Source: an uncultured Methanobacteriaceae archaeon (GTDB lineage Archaea > Methanobacteriota > Methanobacteria > Methanobacteriales > Methanobacteriaceae). From it: a stretch of DNA of 64,000 nucleotides. The stretch lies in assembly GCA_947259185.1 (NCBI GenBank), contig CAMYKT010000004.1:1-64000 (forward strand), given 5' to 3'. Under the pieces are notes generated by a model. That model worked only from the letters and a program-made list of their open reading frames with translations. It made no database searches and had not been told where the DNA came from. Positions 8,971 to 18,296 of the stretch are shown here, piece after piece; the first letter of the stretch is position 1, and each line of letters opens with the position of its first letter. Position numbers and translations under genes: made by a program.

Positions 8971-8987
8971 AATCCCTAAAAGGGATT
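8971..8987. terminator. Bidirectional hairpin between convergent genes
   Basis: AATCCCT and AGGGATT form a perfect 7-bp stem with an AAA loop between the larE stop and the stop of the convergent gene. On the plus strand it is followed within five bases by a T6 tract. It overlaps the last codon of the minus-strand gene. Confidence 0.55.
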
Positions 8988-9408
8988 AAATAGTTTTTTG
9001 GATATTTTCATTTATTTTACGCCTGAAGCTACTTAACTTGGAAAAAGATCCCCTATAATCAGGCCCTTCTAGAATCAAAATATTTTCGGGCATGTAAAAT
9101 TCTACATCATCTGCACGTATCTGATTAAAGGTTATTTTTACCTGGGAAGATTTTTCCAGAGAATCATTAGTTTCCAGATTGTAATCTAAAAAGAGTTCCT
9201 GATGAGGAAAAACACTATAAACCGCTTTTTTAATTACAGATTCCAGTAAATCCAGGAAGTATTCAATTTCGGGTTTTTCCTGCCACCAGCAATATCCCCA
9301 TAAAAGTTTAAGCTGGATAGTGTGAAAGAATACTTCTCCCTGGCTTTTAGAGGCTATCTTGATTAAGCCAGTAGAAGTACTAATTTTTAAGAGATTTGAT
9401 TTTTCCAT
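8986..9408 (-). CDS. Hypothetical protein, 140 residues
   Basis: I do not recognise a family. The protein is soluble, with no signal peptide or membrane segment. A Trp/Tyr-rich stretch (LLWGYCWWQEKPEIEYF, about 34-50) is followed by a predicted helix and then by two or three possible beta strands. Its start codon lies directly after the stop of the four-CBS-domain gene, so the two are almost certainly co-transcribed and perhaps coupled. The start ATG is the first in frame; a clear ribosome site is not visible, which fits coupling. It may be a small partner of the CBS protein, but that is only inference from position. Confidence 0.7.
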   Translation of the reverse strand: MEKSNLLKISTSTGLIKIASKSQGEVFFHTIQLKLLWGYCWWQEKPEIEYFLDLLESVIKKAVYSVFPHQELFLDYNLETNDSLEKSSQVKITFNQIRADDVEFYMPENILILEGPDYRGSFSKLSSFRRKINENIQKTI

Positions 9409-9409
9409 C

Positions 9410-10246
9410 TTAATCAGTCAATGCTTTTATAAGATCATTGGCTCTTACTAAACCCACCAGTTCACCTTCAACATCAATTATAGGGACCTGTTCGATGTTA
9501 TTCTGCCTCATCTTTTTGGCACAATCAGAAACTGTAGTTCTAACAGTTGCCGTAACAACTTCTGAGGTAGCCACATCCTTAACTTCTTTATCAGAAAACT
9601 TAAGATGATTTTTTATAACATATAAAACATTGGTACTATCCCAGGACCATTTATCGCCCTCGGTTCCTACTGAAGTATTATGTACTGTACTTTCAGAAAC
9701 AACTTCACTTTCATTGATAAAATCCGTTTCAGTTAATATTCCTGATAATTTTCCATTATTATTAAGTGAAAATAAAACTTTTAGATGGAAGTACCTCATT
9801 ATTTCAAAGGCTATGTTTAGAGGTGTTCTCTCCCAGGTGGTAGGTGTGGTTTTTAGCATGTAGCTTTCCAAAGGCTCATTAATCTCAATTTGAGATAGAG
9901 CTCGGGCTACCAGATCATATGAGGTTATTATACCTACTAATTCACCATTTTCAACTACTGGAACTCTTCTAATATTGTTTTCCAACATTTTAGTAGCGAC
10001 AACATTTACTTCTTCATCTGGAGAAGTTGTTATCGGATTTCTTGTCATTATAAGTGCTATTTGTTCTTCGTCAGGGTTTTCAACTAAATCAGTCCGGGTT
10101 ACAATACCCACCACTTCCAGGGTACCTTCTTTAACCACCGGTACTCCAGAATAATTAGTCTCCCTCATGAGACTTAGAGCACTGGTTCTATTACCCGGTA
10201 CTTTAATATAGTGTATTTCCTCAGACATAACGTCCTTTACCAGCAT
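9410..10246 (-). CDS. Four-CBS-domain protein
   Basis: The 278 residues consist of CBS domains only: two clear domains in the first 130 residues (each with a GIVT/GIIT beta strand and following acidic residues), a more diverged third one and a fourth at about 215-278. CBS pairs bind adenine nucleotides or S-adenosyl compounds and act as energy or metabolite sensors. Proteins made only of CBS domains are abundant in Methanobacteriales. The ATG has GGTG seven bases upstream. The gene lies 82 bases downstream of a universal stress protein gene on the same strand and directly precedes an unknown 140-residue gene. The ligand cannot be read from the sequence. Confidence 0.9.
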   Translation of the reverse strand: MLVKDVMSEEIHYIKVPGNRTSALSLMRETNYSGVPVVKEGTLEVVGIVTRTDLVENPDEEQIALIMTRNPITTSPDEEVNVVATKMLENNIRRVPVVENGELVGIITSYDLVARALSQIEINEPLESYMLKTTPTTWERTPLNIAFEIMRYFHLKVLFSLNNNGKLSGILTETDFINESEVVSESTVHNTSVGTEGDKWSWDSTNVLYVIKNHLKFSDKEVKDVATSEVVTATVRTTVSDCAKKMRQNNIEQVPIIDVEGELVGLVRANDLIKALTD

Positions 10247-10328
10247 TATTACACCAACTATCCTTAATTATTCAATATAATTATAAAAAATTTTATTTAA
10301 AATAAAATTAGTATAAAAAATTAATTCA

Positions 10329-10760
10329 TTAGTGAACCACTAAAACCGGGCAAGTTGATGAGCGAACAACTTTTTCAGCTACACTGCCCAGTAAAAATCT
10401 ATCCAAACCATGTTTTCCAGAAGTTCCAATAACCACTAAATCAATATCCTCATCTTTGATGGTCTTCAATACTACATCTGCCGGAGAACCTTCTTCAGTT
10501 TTTAATGTTACCTTAACCTCATTCTGGTCTTTTTCAACGATTTCATCAATCTTATCCAGAGATCTTTCAGCTTCTTCTTCCAGCATTTCCTTAATTCTAA
10601 CAATCAAGTCATCAGCAGGCAGTCCTACTAAAGAAGATGTTTCCATAACTGCTAAGGCAATTATTTCTGCACCACTAGCTTTGGCAATCCATTTTGCGTG
10701 TTTTGCAGCCTTGTTAGCATACTCTAAACCGTCAGTAGGCAATAGAATTTTCTTGTACAT
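10329..10760 (-). CDS. Universal stress protein (UspA family)
   Basis: At 143 residues this is a single Usp domain. The N-terminal strand KKILLPTDG and the C-terminal GTSGKHGLDRFLLGSV followed by CPVLVV contain the Gly-x2-Gly-x9-Gly-Ser/Thr signature of the ATP-binding type. Such proteins are cytosolic dimers linked to stress or energy state. The ATG is preceded by AGAGGTGAAC. The gene starts ten bases after the stop of the amidohydrolase gene and lies upstream of the CBS gene, all on the same strand. The context pairs two nucleotide-binding regulatory proteins, but gives no specific process. Confidence 0.93.
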   Translation of the reverse strand: MYKKILLPTDGLEYANKAAKHAKWIAKASGAEIIALAVMETSSLVGLPADDLIVRIKEMLEEEAERSLDKIDEIVEKDQNEVKVTLKTEEGSPADVVLKTIKDEDIDLVVIGTSGKHGLDRFLLGSVAEKVVRSSTCPVLVVH

Positions 10761-10770
10761 TGGTTCACCT

Positions 10771-11922
10771 CTAATATATTATGTTACCTTTTATTATTAG
10801 ACATATTATATTTTTCGATTCAGTCCTATTTATAATGGACAGATATGGATTGGATGATATCTGTTTTACTATCATTAAATCTGCTAATCTCCCTACATCC
10901 AAAAACCCGGCATTGATGTGCAAAGCACAAGCAGCATTTGCTGTGGCCATTTTCAAAACATCCTGTGGGGAAAAATAAGATTTATAAAAGCCTCTGGTTA
11001 ATTTTAATGCATACTCCATCTCCCTGATCATGTTGGGGGAGTTGAACATTAAATTATCAGTCCCCAGGAGGGTGTTTATTTTATATTTCTGAAAATCCAG
11101 TAAAGGAGGAATACCTACTGCCAGTGCCCCATTAGAACGGGGACATGAAACTACAGGGACATTTTTTGAAGAAACATCTTTTAGATCCCCATTTACCGGA
11201 GAATTTAAATGTATTAATAGTTCAAATCCAGAATCCAGAGCCCTTTTAACCTCGCTTTTGCCTGTTTCTTTCACCGAATTATCCTGAACATCCCTATATT
11301 CTGCAACGTGGATGGAAGAGATTTTACTCTGTTTTTTGCATTCCTGGGCTATTATAGCTGCCACTTCATCTCTTATTTCACCAAAACCACTGGGTGCCAG
11401 GCCATCACAGTGCTTTAATAAATTTCTGGCTGCTTTTTTAACTTTTGTCAAACTTGCTTCCTTATCAAAAAATATATCATCCCGGCCCAGGATGATTTTA
11501 TTTATAGGGATATCTTTTCCTGCTTCTTGAAGAAGTTTTATTCCAGCAAGTCCTCCTTCCCTATAATCAACGAAAGTGGTTGTCCCGGTGCGTAGCATTT
11601 CACCCATAGCTTTTTCCATAGCATGAATGAGGTCCTCTGAACTTGAATTAGATAAAATTTGATGTTTAAGGCCATGAGGAGGTTTGACTATTTCTGCAAT
11701 GCTTTTACCATCCCCTACATCCATTGCCACCGCATCTCCAATATGTACATGGGCATTAACTAAAGAAGGAGATACAATACACCCCATTGCATCTATTTTA
11801 TGTGATGAATGGACTTTTTTGGTAGTTTTTTCTTTTATGATGCCATCTTCAATTATCAGATTAACCTTTTGCGGATCCAAATTTTTTCCCCAGAGTACCA
11901 GCCCATTTTCTATAACCAGCAT
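10771..11922 (-). CDS. Amidohydrolase (cytosine/guanine deaminase-like family)
   Basis: The 383-residue metal-dependent hydrolase has a small N-terminal beta domain, then the TIM-barrel motif NAHVHIG (H58, H60). Further ligand candidates are the His in SIHVAEY near 202, the His in IHLNSP near 238 and the Asp in LLGTDN near 290. This is the ATZ/TRZ and purine/pyrimidine deaminase branch of the amidohydrolase superfamily. The length is somewhat under the 420-470 usual for that branch. The ATG has GGTGAATT upstream. It starts a run with the stress and CBS protein genes. Substrate class (nucleobase, nucleoside or pterin deamination) is not decided by the sequence. Confidence 0.82.
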   Translation of the reverse strand: MLVIENGLVLWGKNLDPQKVNLIIEDGIIKEKTTKKVHSSHKIDAMGCIVSPSLVNAHVHIGDAVAMDVGDGKSIAEIVKPPHGLKHQILSNSSSEDLIHAMEKAMGEMLRTGTTTFVDYREGGLAGIKLLQEAGKDIPINKIILGRDDIFFDKEASLTKVKKAARNLLKHCDGLAPSGFGEIRDEVAAIIAQECKKQSKISSIHVAEYRDVQDNSVKETGKSEVKRALDSGFELLIHLNSPVNGDLKDVSSKNVPVVSCPRSNGALAVGIPPLLDFQKYKINTLLGTDNLMFNSPNMIREMEYALKLTRGFYKSYFSPQDVLKMATANAACALHINAGFLDVGRLADLMIVKQISSNPYLSIINRTESKNIICLIIKGNIIY

Positions 11923-12036
11923 AATTCACCTGATTTATACGATTCCAATAATTATGATTGTATATTTATTTAGAAATACATTTTAATTTTTTAAAAAAAA
12001 AATATAACTATTTAAGGGTTTAAATCCCGGTATTAA

Positions 12037-13689
12037 TTAGAAACTCCTGAAATTATTATTTTCATTGCTTTCAGATACCTTATTGAAGAAATCAACCTTT
12101 ACACTACCATTTTTATAAGAATATGGCACTTTTAATGTTACAGAAGCCCCCGGGGCCAGACTTGATGTATACATATTCTTATAGTTTTTAAAGGAGGATT
12201 TACCATACCATACCCTGGTGTGGAAGTTTTTAGCAATAGCTGAACCCTGATTTTTGATGGTGACATAAAGATAACTACCTGATTTACGGGAACTGGTTAT
12301 TATTAAATCTGGTTTAGGAGTATTTACTACTTTAGGAGGATTAATGGTTATTTTAGTAGATTTTGAACTTGATGTTCCAAAACTATCAGTGGCAGTGAGG
12401 GTTACCGTGTAATTTCCACTTTTATTATAGCTATGAGTTATGGAAGGTCCGCTTCCACCGGATCCGTCACCAAAATTCCATTTTAAAGATTTTATATTAT
12501 CTCCAGTATCAGGATCATAGGATGAGGATAAAAAATTAATAGGAGTTCCTGGAATAAGATTAAAAGCATTGAACTTAAAATCAGCAACAGGATTCCGATT
12601 TATAACTTCAATAGTACGGGAATAGCTGGCACTCTGGTTCTGATTATTTATGACTGTGTGATTAACCACAAAAATTCCAGGGGCATTATAGGAATAGTTA
12701 ATGTTTTGAGGTGTATCTAAATAAAGAATATTTCCATCACCCCAATTCCAGATATATTTTATAAGTGCATTAGAATTATCATAGGATTTTTCAAAAAAGC
12801 TTATTTTCTGGTTAATGTAATAAGGACCTTTGCTCACGTCAAAAGAAGATACAATAGGACTCTTAACCCTTTCCCCATGGTACCAATTTTCTGCAGCCAG
12901 ATCATCATAGGGAGTGGTTTCTATTGCAGTAGGAAAGGTCCCGTTCCAATCCCCTACAAAAGCAGCATATCCTCCTGCATTTTTCCAGATAAGTGTTCCA
13001 TTAAAAATAGTGCTCCGGGTTATTGTTTCCCAGTTTTGTAGATTGGCCTCTTTGAAGTTTTCAGAACCATTTAAAAAGTCATAGATTATTTCAGCACCAT
13101 TCCACGCCGTAGCATAATAATTTGCTCCAGAACCGGTGAACATACTGGCAAAGTTGTATATGGTTTCAATGGGATTGGCCACTTCATAGTTTTCTACCCA
13201 TCCTGTTGAAAAGCAAGCATGGAGAAATATAACAGGAATACCTGGTTTAAATGGAGCATAAAATAATTCACCATTCCACCCTTCCCTCATTTTATCTCCC
13301 ACACCCCATATCCATTTATAATCAGAATCAGAAGTGACTATAGCAAAGGGAGCTTTAGCAGATCCACCAGCATTATTATAATTCCCAGATTGATAACCCC
13401 CATGTCCGGCATAAATTATGGCATCAGCATTGAACATTCCCTTTAAAATATTTTTAGCTGTTGCATTTTCCCTATAAAGTTCTAAAACTTCATAATCTTT
13501 AGATTTTAAAGTTTGTGCAAGTTTAGTTGTCTCAGAATAGGAAAGTGGATAGTCATTAAAAGAATCGCCAATTATAAGTATATGTGCATCTGCGGTGGAA
13601 ATGTTAAAAGCCAGAGATGACACAAAAATCGTCAGTATAATTGTAAAAGAAATTATTAAAGTTTTTATTTTTCGAGAATTATTCAACAT
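12037..13689 (-). CDS. Secreted caspase/gingipain-like protease with PKD and CARDB domains
   Basis: The 550-residue protein begins with a basic, hydrophobic signal peptide (about 1-35, ending near ADA). The first globular domain has YAGHGG (H96) and FLHACFSTG (C159), each at the end of a hydrophobic strand, the His/Cys dyad layout of clan CD cysteine peptidases (caspase, gingipain C25). It is followed by two PKD domains (about 280-363 and 367-450, with WNWGDG and WNFGDGS) and a CARDB-like domain (about 457-550). It is therefore probably an extracellular or wall-associated protease or adhesin. Both dyad residues are present, so activity is plausible. No neighbour hints at its target. Confidence 0.75.
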   Translation of the reverse strand: MLNNSRKIKTLIISFTIILTIFVSSLAFNISTADAHILIIGDSFNDYPLSYSETTKLAQTLKSKDYEVLELYRENATAKNILKGMFNADAIIYAGHGGYQSGNYNNAGGSAKAPFAIVTSDSDYKWIWGVGDKMREGWNGELFYAPFKPGIPVIFLHACFSTGWVENYEVANPIETIYNFASMFTGSGANYYATAWNGAEIIYDFLNGSENFKEANLQNWETITRSTIFNGTLIWKNAGGYAAFVGDWNGTFPTAIETTPYDDLAAENWYHGERVKSPIVSSFDVSKGPYYINQKISFFEKSYDNSNALIKYIWNWGDGNILYLDTPQNINYSYNAPGIFVVNHTVINNQNQSASYSRTIEVINRNPVADFKFNAFNLIPGTPINFLSSSYDPDTGDNIKSLKWNFGDGSGGSGPSITHSYNKSGNYTVTLTATDSFGTSSSKSTKITINPPKVVNTPKPDLIITSSRKSGSYLYVTIKNQGSAIAKNFHTRVWYGKSSFKNYKNMYTSSLAPGASVTLKVPYSYKNGSVKVDFFNKVSESNENNNFRSF

Positions 13690-13838
13690 TTTAATACCCC
13701 GGCTGATATCAAATAATAATTAGTAAATAATATTTGACTATAATACCTAATAAATTGATGTTGAAGTAGTTATTCCCCCATTTAATAAAAAAATATTTGA
13801 GATGGGTCACTGAGGATAAATATATAAAAAAGAAAAAG

Positions 13839-13860
13839 GCACCCTGAATGGTGCGTTTTT
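13839..13860 (-). terminator. Hairpin terminator after carB
   Basis: GCACC and GGTGC form a 5-bp stem with a 6-base loop, 22 bases past the carB stop on the minus strand. T-rich tracts follow on both strands (CTTTTTCTTTTTT on the minus strand, GTTTTT on the plus strand), so it could act in both directions. Confidence 0.55.
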
Positions 13861-13875
13861 AAAGAATTTACTAAT

Positions 13876-16800
13876 TTAGAGATTATGGTACTCGTTAAGG
13901 GACCTAACAGTAATTTTACCGTTTTTGACTTCACCTATAGCATTTAAAGCAGCACGAGCTCCGGCTAGAGTAGTTACATAGGGAATACCCAATTCTATGG
14001 CCATTCTTCGAATTAAATATCCATCATCTGCAGATTGCTTACCCGAAGGGGTGTTGATTATCAGTCCAATCTCGCCATTGTTAATTGCATCCTGGATATT
14101 AGGTGAACCCTGACTTACTTTTCGTATAGTTTCAAGTTCAAGTTCATCTTCTACTGCTCGAGCAGTTCCACGGGTGGCCACTATTTCAAAACCCAGTTCG
14201 TCGGCTTTTTTTACAATGTCTGTGATTTTATCCTTATCTGCATCCCGAACACTTATGAATATTTTACCGGTAGTCGGGAGATCCATATTAGCAGAAAGTT
14301 GGGATTTATAATAGGAGAGTCCGAAATTTACATCTATCCCCATACTCTCCCCGGTGGATTTCATTTCAGGACCTAAGACTGAATCTGATTCCGGTAACTT
14401 AATAAAGGGGAATACAGATTCTTTTACTGCCACGTGATCAATTTCTATCTGATCTTTAAGACCATAGTCTTTTAATTTATGGCCCATCATAAGCATAGCT
14501 GCTATTTTTGCCAATGGGACTCCAATTGCCTTACTAACAAATGGAACTGTTCGGCTGGCTCGGGGATTAGCCTCCAGAATATACAGTTTAGGTTCTTCAT
14601 CAAGTTTAACTGCATACTGTATATTCATTAAGCCCACTACCCCCAGTTCCAGGGCCAGGTTAGTGGTAAACTCTTTTATATCATTTAAAACTTCTTCTGG
14701 AATAGTTTGAGGAGGTATTACACAGGCAGAATCTCCAGAGTGGACTCCTGCCTCCTCGATGTGCTCCATTATTCCCCCTATAAATACTTCTTCTCCATCA
14801 CAAAGGGCATCCACATCCACTTCGATGGCATCCTGCAGGAACTTATCAACAAGTATGGGGTGTTCTGGAGAAACTCTAACTGCTTCTTCCATATATTCCC
14901 TCAGTTCATCATCATCATATACAATCTGCATGGCCCTTCCACCCAGGACATAAGAAGGTCGGACCAGAACCGGAAATCCGATTTTTTCTGCTACTTTTCT
15001 GGCATCTTCAAATGATTTTGCAATTCCATATGCGGCCTGGGGAATTTCAAGTTTTTCAAGTACCTGAGAGAATCTTTCCCTATCCTCAACCTTATCTATG
15101 CTTTCATGGGGGGTTCCCATTATTTTAATACCTTCTTGAGCCAGAGGAACCGCCAGGTTAATGGATGTTTGTCCACCGAACTGCACCACCACTCCTTCTG
15201 GTTTTTCTTTATCCACAATGTTCAGGACGTCTTCTAGAGTTAATGGTTCAAAATAGAGTTTGCTGGATATATCATAGTCTGTACTCACCGTTTCAGGATT
15301 ATTGTTGATTATTATGGTTTCAATACCCTGTTCTTTTAAAGCCATAGCCGCATGGACACAACAGTAATCAAATTCTATACCCTGGCCAATCCTGATTGGC
15401 CCGGCCCCTAGTATAATCACTTTTTTATTAGAAGAAACATCGACTTCATCTTCCAGACCGTATGTACCATAATAATAAGGTGTTTTGGCTTCAAATTCAG
15501 CAGCACAAGTATCTACCATTTTAAATGTAGGTATAATTCCTTTTTCATTTCTTAAGTTTCTGACTTCTTTCTCGCCAATATTCCAGATTTCTGATAGGAT
15601 TCTATCTGAAAAACCCATCTTTTTAGCTTTTAACAGCATTTCAGGGTCAAGAATAGAGTTTGAAGCAATTTCATTTTCTAATTCCAGGATATTCATTAAT
15701 TTATAAAGGAAAAATTTGTCAATAAGGGTAATCTGGTGAATTTCATCCACTGTGATTCCCTGCTTCAAGGCAGTATAAACCTGAAATAGTCTTTCATCGG
15801 TGGGGCGTGCCAGCTGATCTTTAGTAAATGAAACATCTTCAAATCCATAGCGGCCAGTATCCAGAGATCTGATGGCTTTATGTAGTGCCTGCTCTATGGT
15901 GCGACCTATTGCCATCACCTCACCGGTGGATTTCATCTGTACCCCTATCTCTTTACTGATTCCTTTAAATTTATCAAAGGGCCAACGGGGTATTTTGGCC
16001 ACCACATAATCCAGTGCAGGTTCAAATGATGCCGGGGTTTCTTTAGTTATGTCATTTTGAATTTCATCCAGGGTCATTCCAATGGAAATTTTAGCAGAAA
16101 TCTTGGCAATAGGATACCCTGTTGCCTTGGAAGCCAAGGCACTGCTCCTACTCACCCGGGGATTAACTTCAATAACCTTGTATTCTCCAGTATCAGGATT
16201 AACTGCAAACTGGATATTACAACCACCCTGGATATTTAAAGCCCTTATAATCTTTATAGACGCATCCCGTAATTTTTGATTATCCGGATCACTTAGAGTT
16301 TGTGAAGGGGCCACTACAATACTCTCTCCAGTGTGGATTCCCATGGGATCAATATTTTCCATATTACATACTATGATACAGGTATCATTTTTGTCCCTCA
16401 TCACCTCGTATTCAAATTCTTTCCATCCCAAAACCGACTGGTCAATGAGTACCTGATTTATAAAACTCATATCCAATCCACGGTTGGCAATTTCCCTGAG
16501 TTCAGCTTCATTATAGGCCACGCCTCCACCAGTACCTCCTAAAGTAAATGCCGGTCGTACAATAACAGGATAGCCAATTTCTTCAACAGCATTTATTGCT
16601 TCTTCCACAGATTCAACTGCTTTAGCTTTAGGTACCGGTTCATTGAGTCTTTTCATAAAGCTATCAAAAAGATCACGGTCTTCGACATTTCGTATAGTTT
16701 CTATACTTGATCCAATAACTTTTAATCCTTTAAGGGCACCTATTTGCTCCAGTCCAGTGGCAACATTCAATCCGGTCTGCCCTCCCATAGTAGGCAAAAT

Positions 16801-17055
16801 TGCATCTGGGTTTTCCTTTTCAATGATTTTAGCCACGATTTCTGGGGTTAATGGTTCTACATAAACCCTGTCTGCCATATCAATATCGGTTTGAATGGTA
16901 GCAGGGTTACTATTTACCAGAACTGTCTCTATTCCTTCATCTTGTAGTGATTTACAAGCTTGAGATCCAGAATAATCAAATTCTGCCGCCTGCCCTATCT
17001 GTATGGGTCCTGAACCTATTATGAGTACTTTTTTTATAGTCTGATCCTTTGGCAT
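13876..17055 (-). CDS. carB: Carbamoyl-phosphate synthase large subunit
   Basis: A full-length 1059-residue protein, with the two homologous ATP-grasp halves expected: N-terminal GSGPIQIGQAAEFDYSG and the matching GAGPIRIGQGIEFDYCC in the second half, plus a C-terminal MGS-like allosteric domain (about 930-1059). It makes carbamoyl phosphate from ammonia delivered by CarA, bicarbonate and two ATP, for pyrimidine and arginine synthesis. It lies 70 bases downstream of carA in the same direction and is followed by a hairpin terminator. Many archaea split carB into two genes; here it is a single one. The start ATG is followed by MPKDQTIKKVLIIGSG, the usual N-terminus. Confidence 0.98.
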   Translation of the reverse strand: MPKDQTIKKVLIIGSGPIQIGQAAEFDYSGSQACKSLQDEGIETVLVNSNPATIQTDIDMADRVYVEPLTPEIVAKIIEKENPDAILPTMGGQTGLNVATGLEQIGALKGLKVIGSSIETIRNVEDRDLFDSFMKRLNEPVPKAKAVESVEEAINAVEEIGYPVIVRPAFTLGGTGGGVAYNEAELREIANRGLDMSFINQVLIDQSVLGWKEFEYEVMRDKNDTCIIVCNMENIDPMGIHTGESIVVAPSQTLSDPDNQKLRDASIKIIRALNIQGGCNIQFAVNPDTGEYKVIEVNPRVSRSSALASKATGYPIAKISAKISIGMTLDEIQNDITKETPASFEPALDYVVAKIPRWPFDKFKGISKEIGVQMKSTGEVMAIGRTIEQALHKAIRSLDTGRYGFEDVSFTKDQLARPTDERLFQVYTALKQGITVDEIHQITLIDKFFLYKLMNILELENEIASNSILDPEMLLKAKKMGFSDRILSEIWNIGEKEVRNLRNEKGIIPTFKMVDTCAAEFEAKTPYYYGTYGLEDEVDVSSNKKVIILGAGPIRIGQGIEFDYCCVHAAMALKEQGIETIIINNNPETVSTDYDISSKLYFEPLTLEDVLNIVDKEKPEGVVVQFGGQTSINLAVPLAQEGIKIMGTPHESIDKVEDRERFSQVLEKLEIPQAAYGIAKSFEDARKVAEKIGFPVLVRPSYVLGGRAMQIVYDDDELREYMEEAVRVSPEHPILVDKFLQDAIEVDVDALCDGEEVFIGGIMEHIEEAGVHSGDSACVIPPQTIPEEVLNDIKEFTTNLALELGVVGLMNIQYAVKLDEEPKLYILEANPRASRTVPFVSKAIGVPLAKIAAMLMMGHKLKDYGLKDQIEIDHVAVKESVFPFIKLPESDSVLGPEMKSTGESMGIDVNFGLSYYKSQLSANMDLPTTGKIFISVRDADKDKITDIVKKADELGFEIVATRGTARAVEDELELETIRKVSQGSPNIQDAINNGEIGLIINTPSGKQSADDGYLIRRMAIELGIPYVTTLAGARAALNAIGEVKNGKITVRSLNEYHNL

Positions 17056-17125
17056 TAATATCCCCGTTTTTTTCTTTTTAAGAATGATTTTATTATGATA
17101 ATTAAATTTTCATTAGATTGGTTGC

Positions 17126-18208
17126 CTAATATTCTTTCATTATTTTTATGAAGCTATCAAAAGTATATTTAGTGTCATTAGGTCCCGGCCCTGCTTCCGG
17201 GTGATACTGAACCGCAAATATTGGTAATTCATTATGATTTATTGCTTCAGGAGTCCCGTCATTAAGGTTTATTTGAGTTATTTCCAGGGGTAGATTCTTA
17301 ACTGAATCAGGATCCACTGCAAAGCCATGGTTTTGAGAAGTAATAGAAACTTTTCCAGTAATTAAATCTTTTACCGGTTGATTGACTCCCCGGTGTCCAA
17401 ACTTCATTTTATAAATTTTTGCCCCAAATGCCAGAGATATTATTTGTAGCCCAAAGCAAATTCCGAAGATAGGTAATCGTTCTGAGAGTTTTTTTACAGT
17501 ATTAATAGATTCTGTAACCCGATTAGGATTACCTGGTCCGCTCGAAATTAAAACTGCATCAGGATCATAGTCCATAATATCTGAAGGGTCCGCATCATAT
17601 GGTAAAACCACTACTCCTACTTCTCGATCAAGCAGGGCTTTAATACTATTATTTTTTATACCGCAATCCACAATGACCATTTTTTTCTTAAAATCTTCCC
17701 CCAGTATTTTAGGTTCGCGAACACTGACCTTATCTACCAGGTCCATGTCCACAATACTGGGCTGGGCTTTAGCCATTTGAAGTAGTTCTTCGTCTCCAAT
17801 TTCCTCGGTACTGATTGCTCCCTTCATAGCTCCATGTTCTCTAATTTTTATGGTTAAAAAACGGGTGTCGATCCCACTTATTCCGGGAATTTCATATTCT
17901 TTTAAAAAGTCAGATAGCCCTTTCTCAGAAAGCATATGGGAAGGGTGAACACATTCTTCTCTTACCACAAATCCTTCGGCTTTAATTCCATCAGATTGAT
18001 ACCAAACCTTATTTATTCCATAATTACCCTGTAAGGGGTAAGTATTCATTAAAATTTGACCTTTATATGAAGGATCAGTTAAAGATTCAACATACCCTGT
18101 CATTCCAGTGGAAAAAACTACTTCGCCAGTTTTAACAGTTTCAAAACCAAAACCTTCTCCTTTAAGTATTGTACCATCTTCTAAAGCAATTTTTGCTTCT
18201 TTTGCCAT
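17126..18208 (-). CDS. carA: Carbamoyl-phosphate synthase small subunit (glutaminase)
   Basis: The 360-residue protein has the N-terminal CarA domain and a C-terminal class I glutamine amidotransferase domain. The triad is C251, H336 and E338 (in QYHPEAGPGP). It hydrolyses glutamine and channels ammonia to CarB. The nucleophile elbow reads GICFGLQ where most CarA proteins have GICLGHQ, so the usual His after the Gly is Leu. The ATG is preceded by GGTGATTAA. It is transcribed ahead of carB and lies 88 bases downstream of rimI on the same strand. Confidence 0.97.
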   Translation of the reverse strand: MAKEAKIALEDGTILKGEGFGFETVKTGEVVFSTGMTGYVESLTDPSYKGQILMNTYPLQGNYGINKVWYQSDGIKAEGFVVREECVHPSHMLSEKGLSDFLKEYEIPGISGIDTRFLTIKIREHGAMKGAISTEEIGDEELLQMAKAQPSIVDMDLVDKVSVREPKILGEDFKKKMVIVDCGIKNNSIKALLDREVGVVVLPYDADPSDIMDYDPDAVLISSGPGNPNRVTESINTVKKLSERLPIFGICFGLQIISLAFGAKIYKMKFGHRGVNQPVKDLITGKVSITSQNHGFAVDPDSVKNLPLEITQINLNDGTPEAINHNELPIFAVQYHPEAGPGPNDTKYTFDSFIKIMKEY

Positions 18209-18296
18209 TTAATCACCATTAATTTTGAATTTACTTGGTTTAAAATTATTTAAGTGCATTTTTCGAATTAGATAGTTATTCTGCGAACTGGATTTA

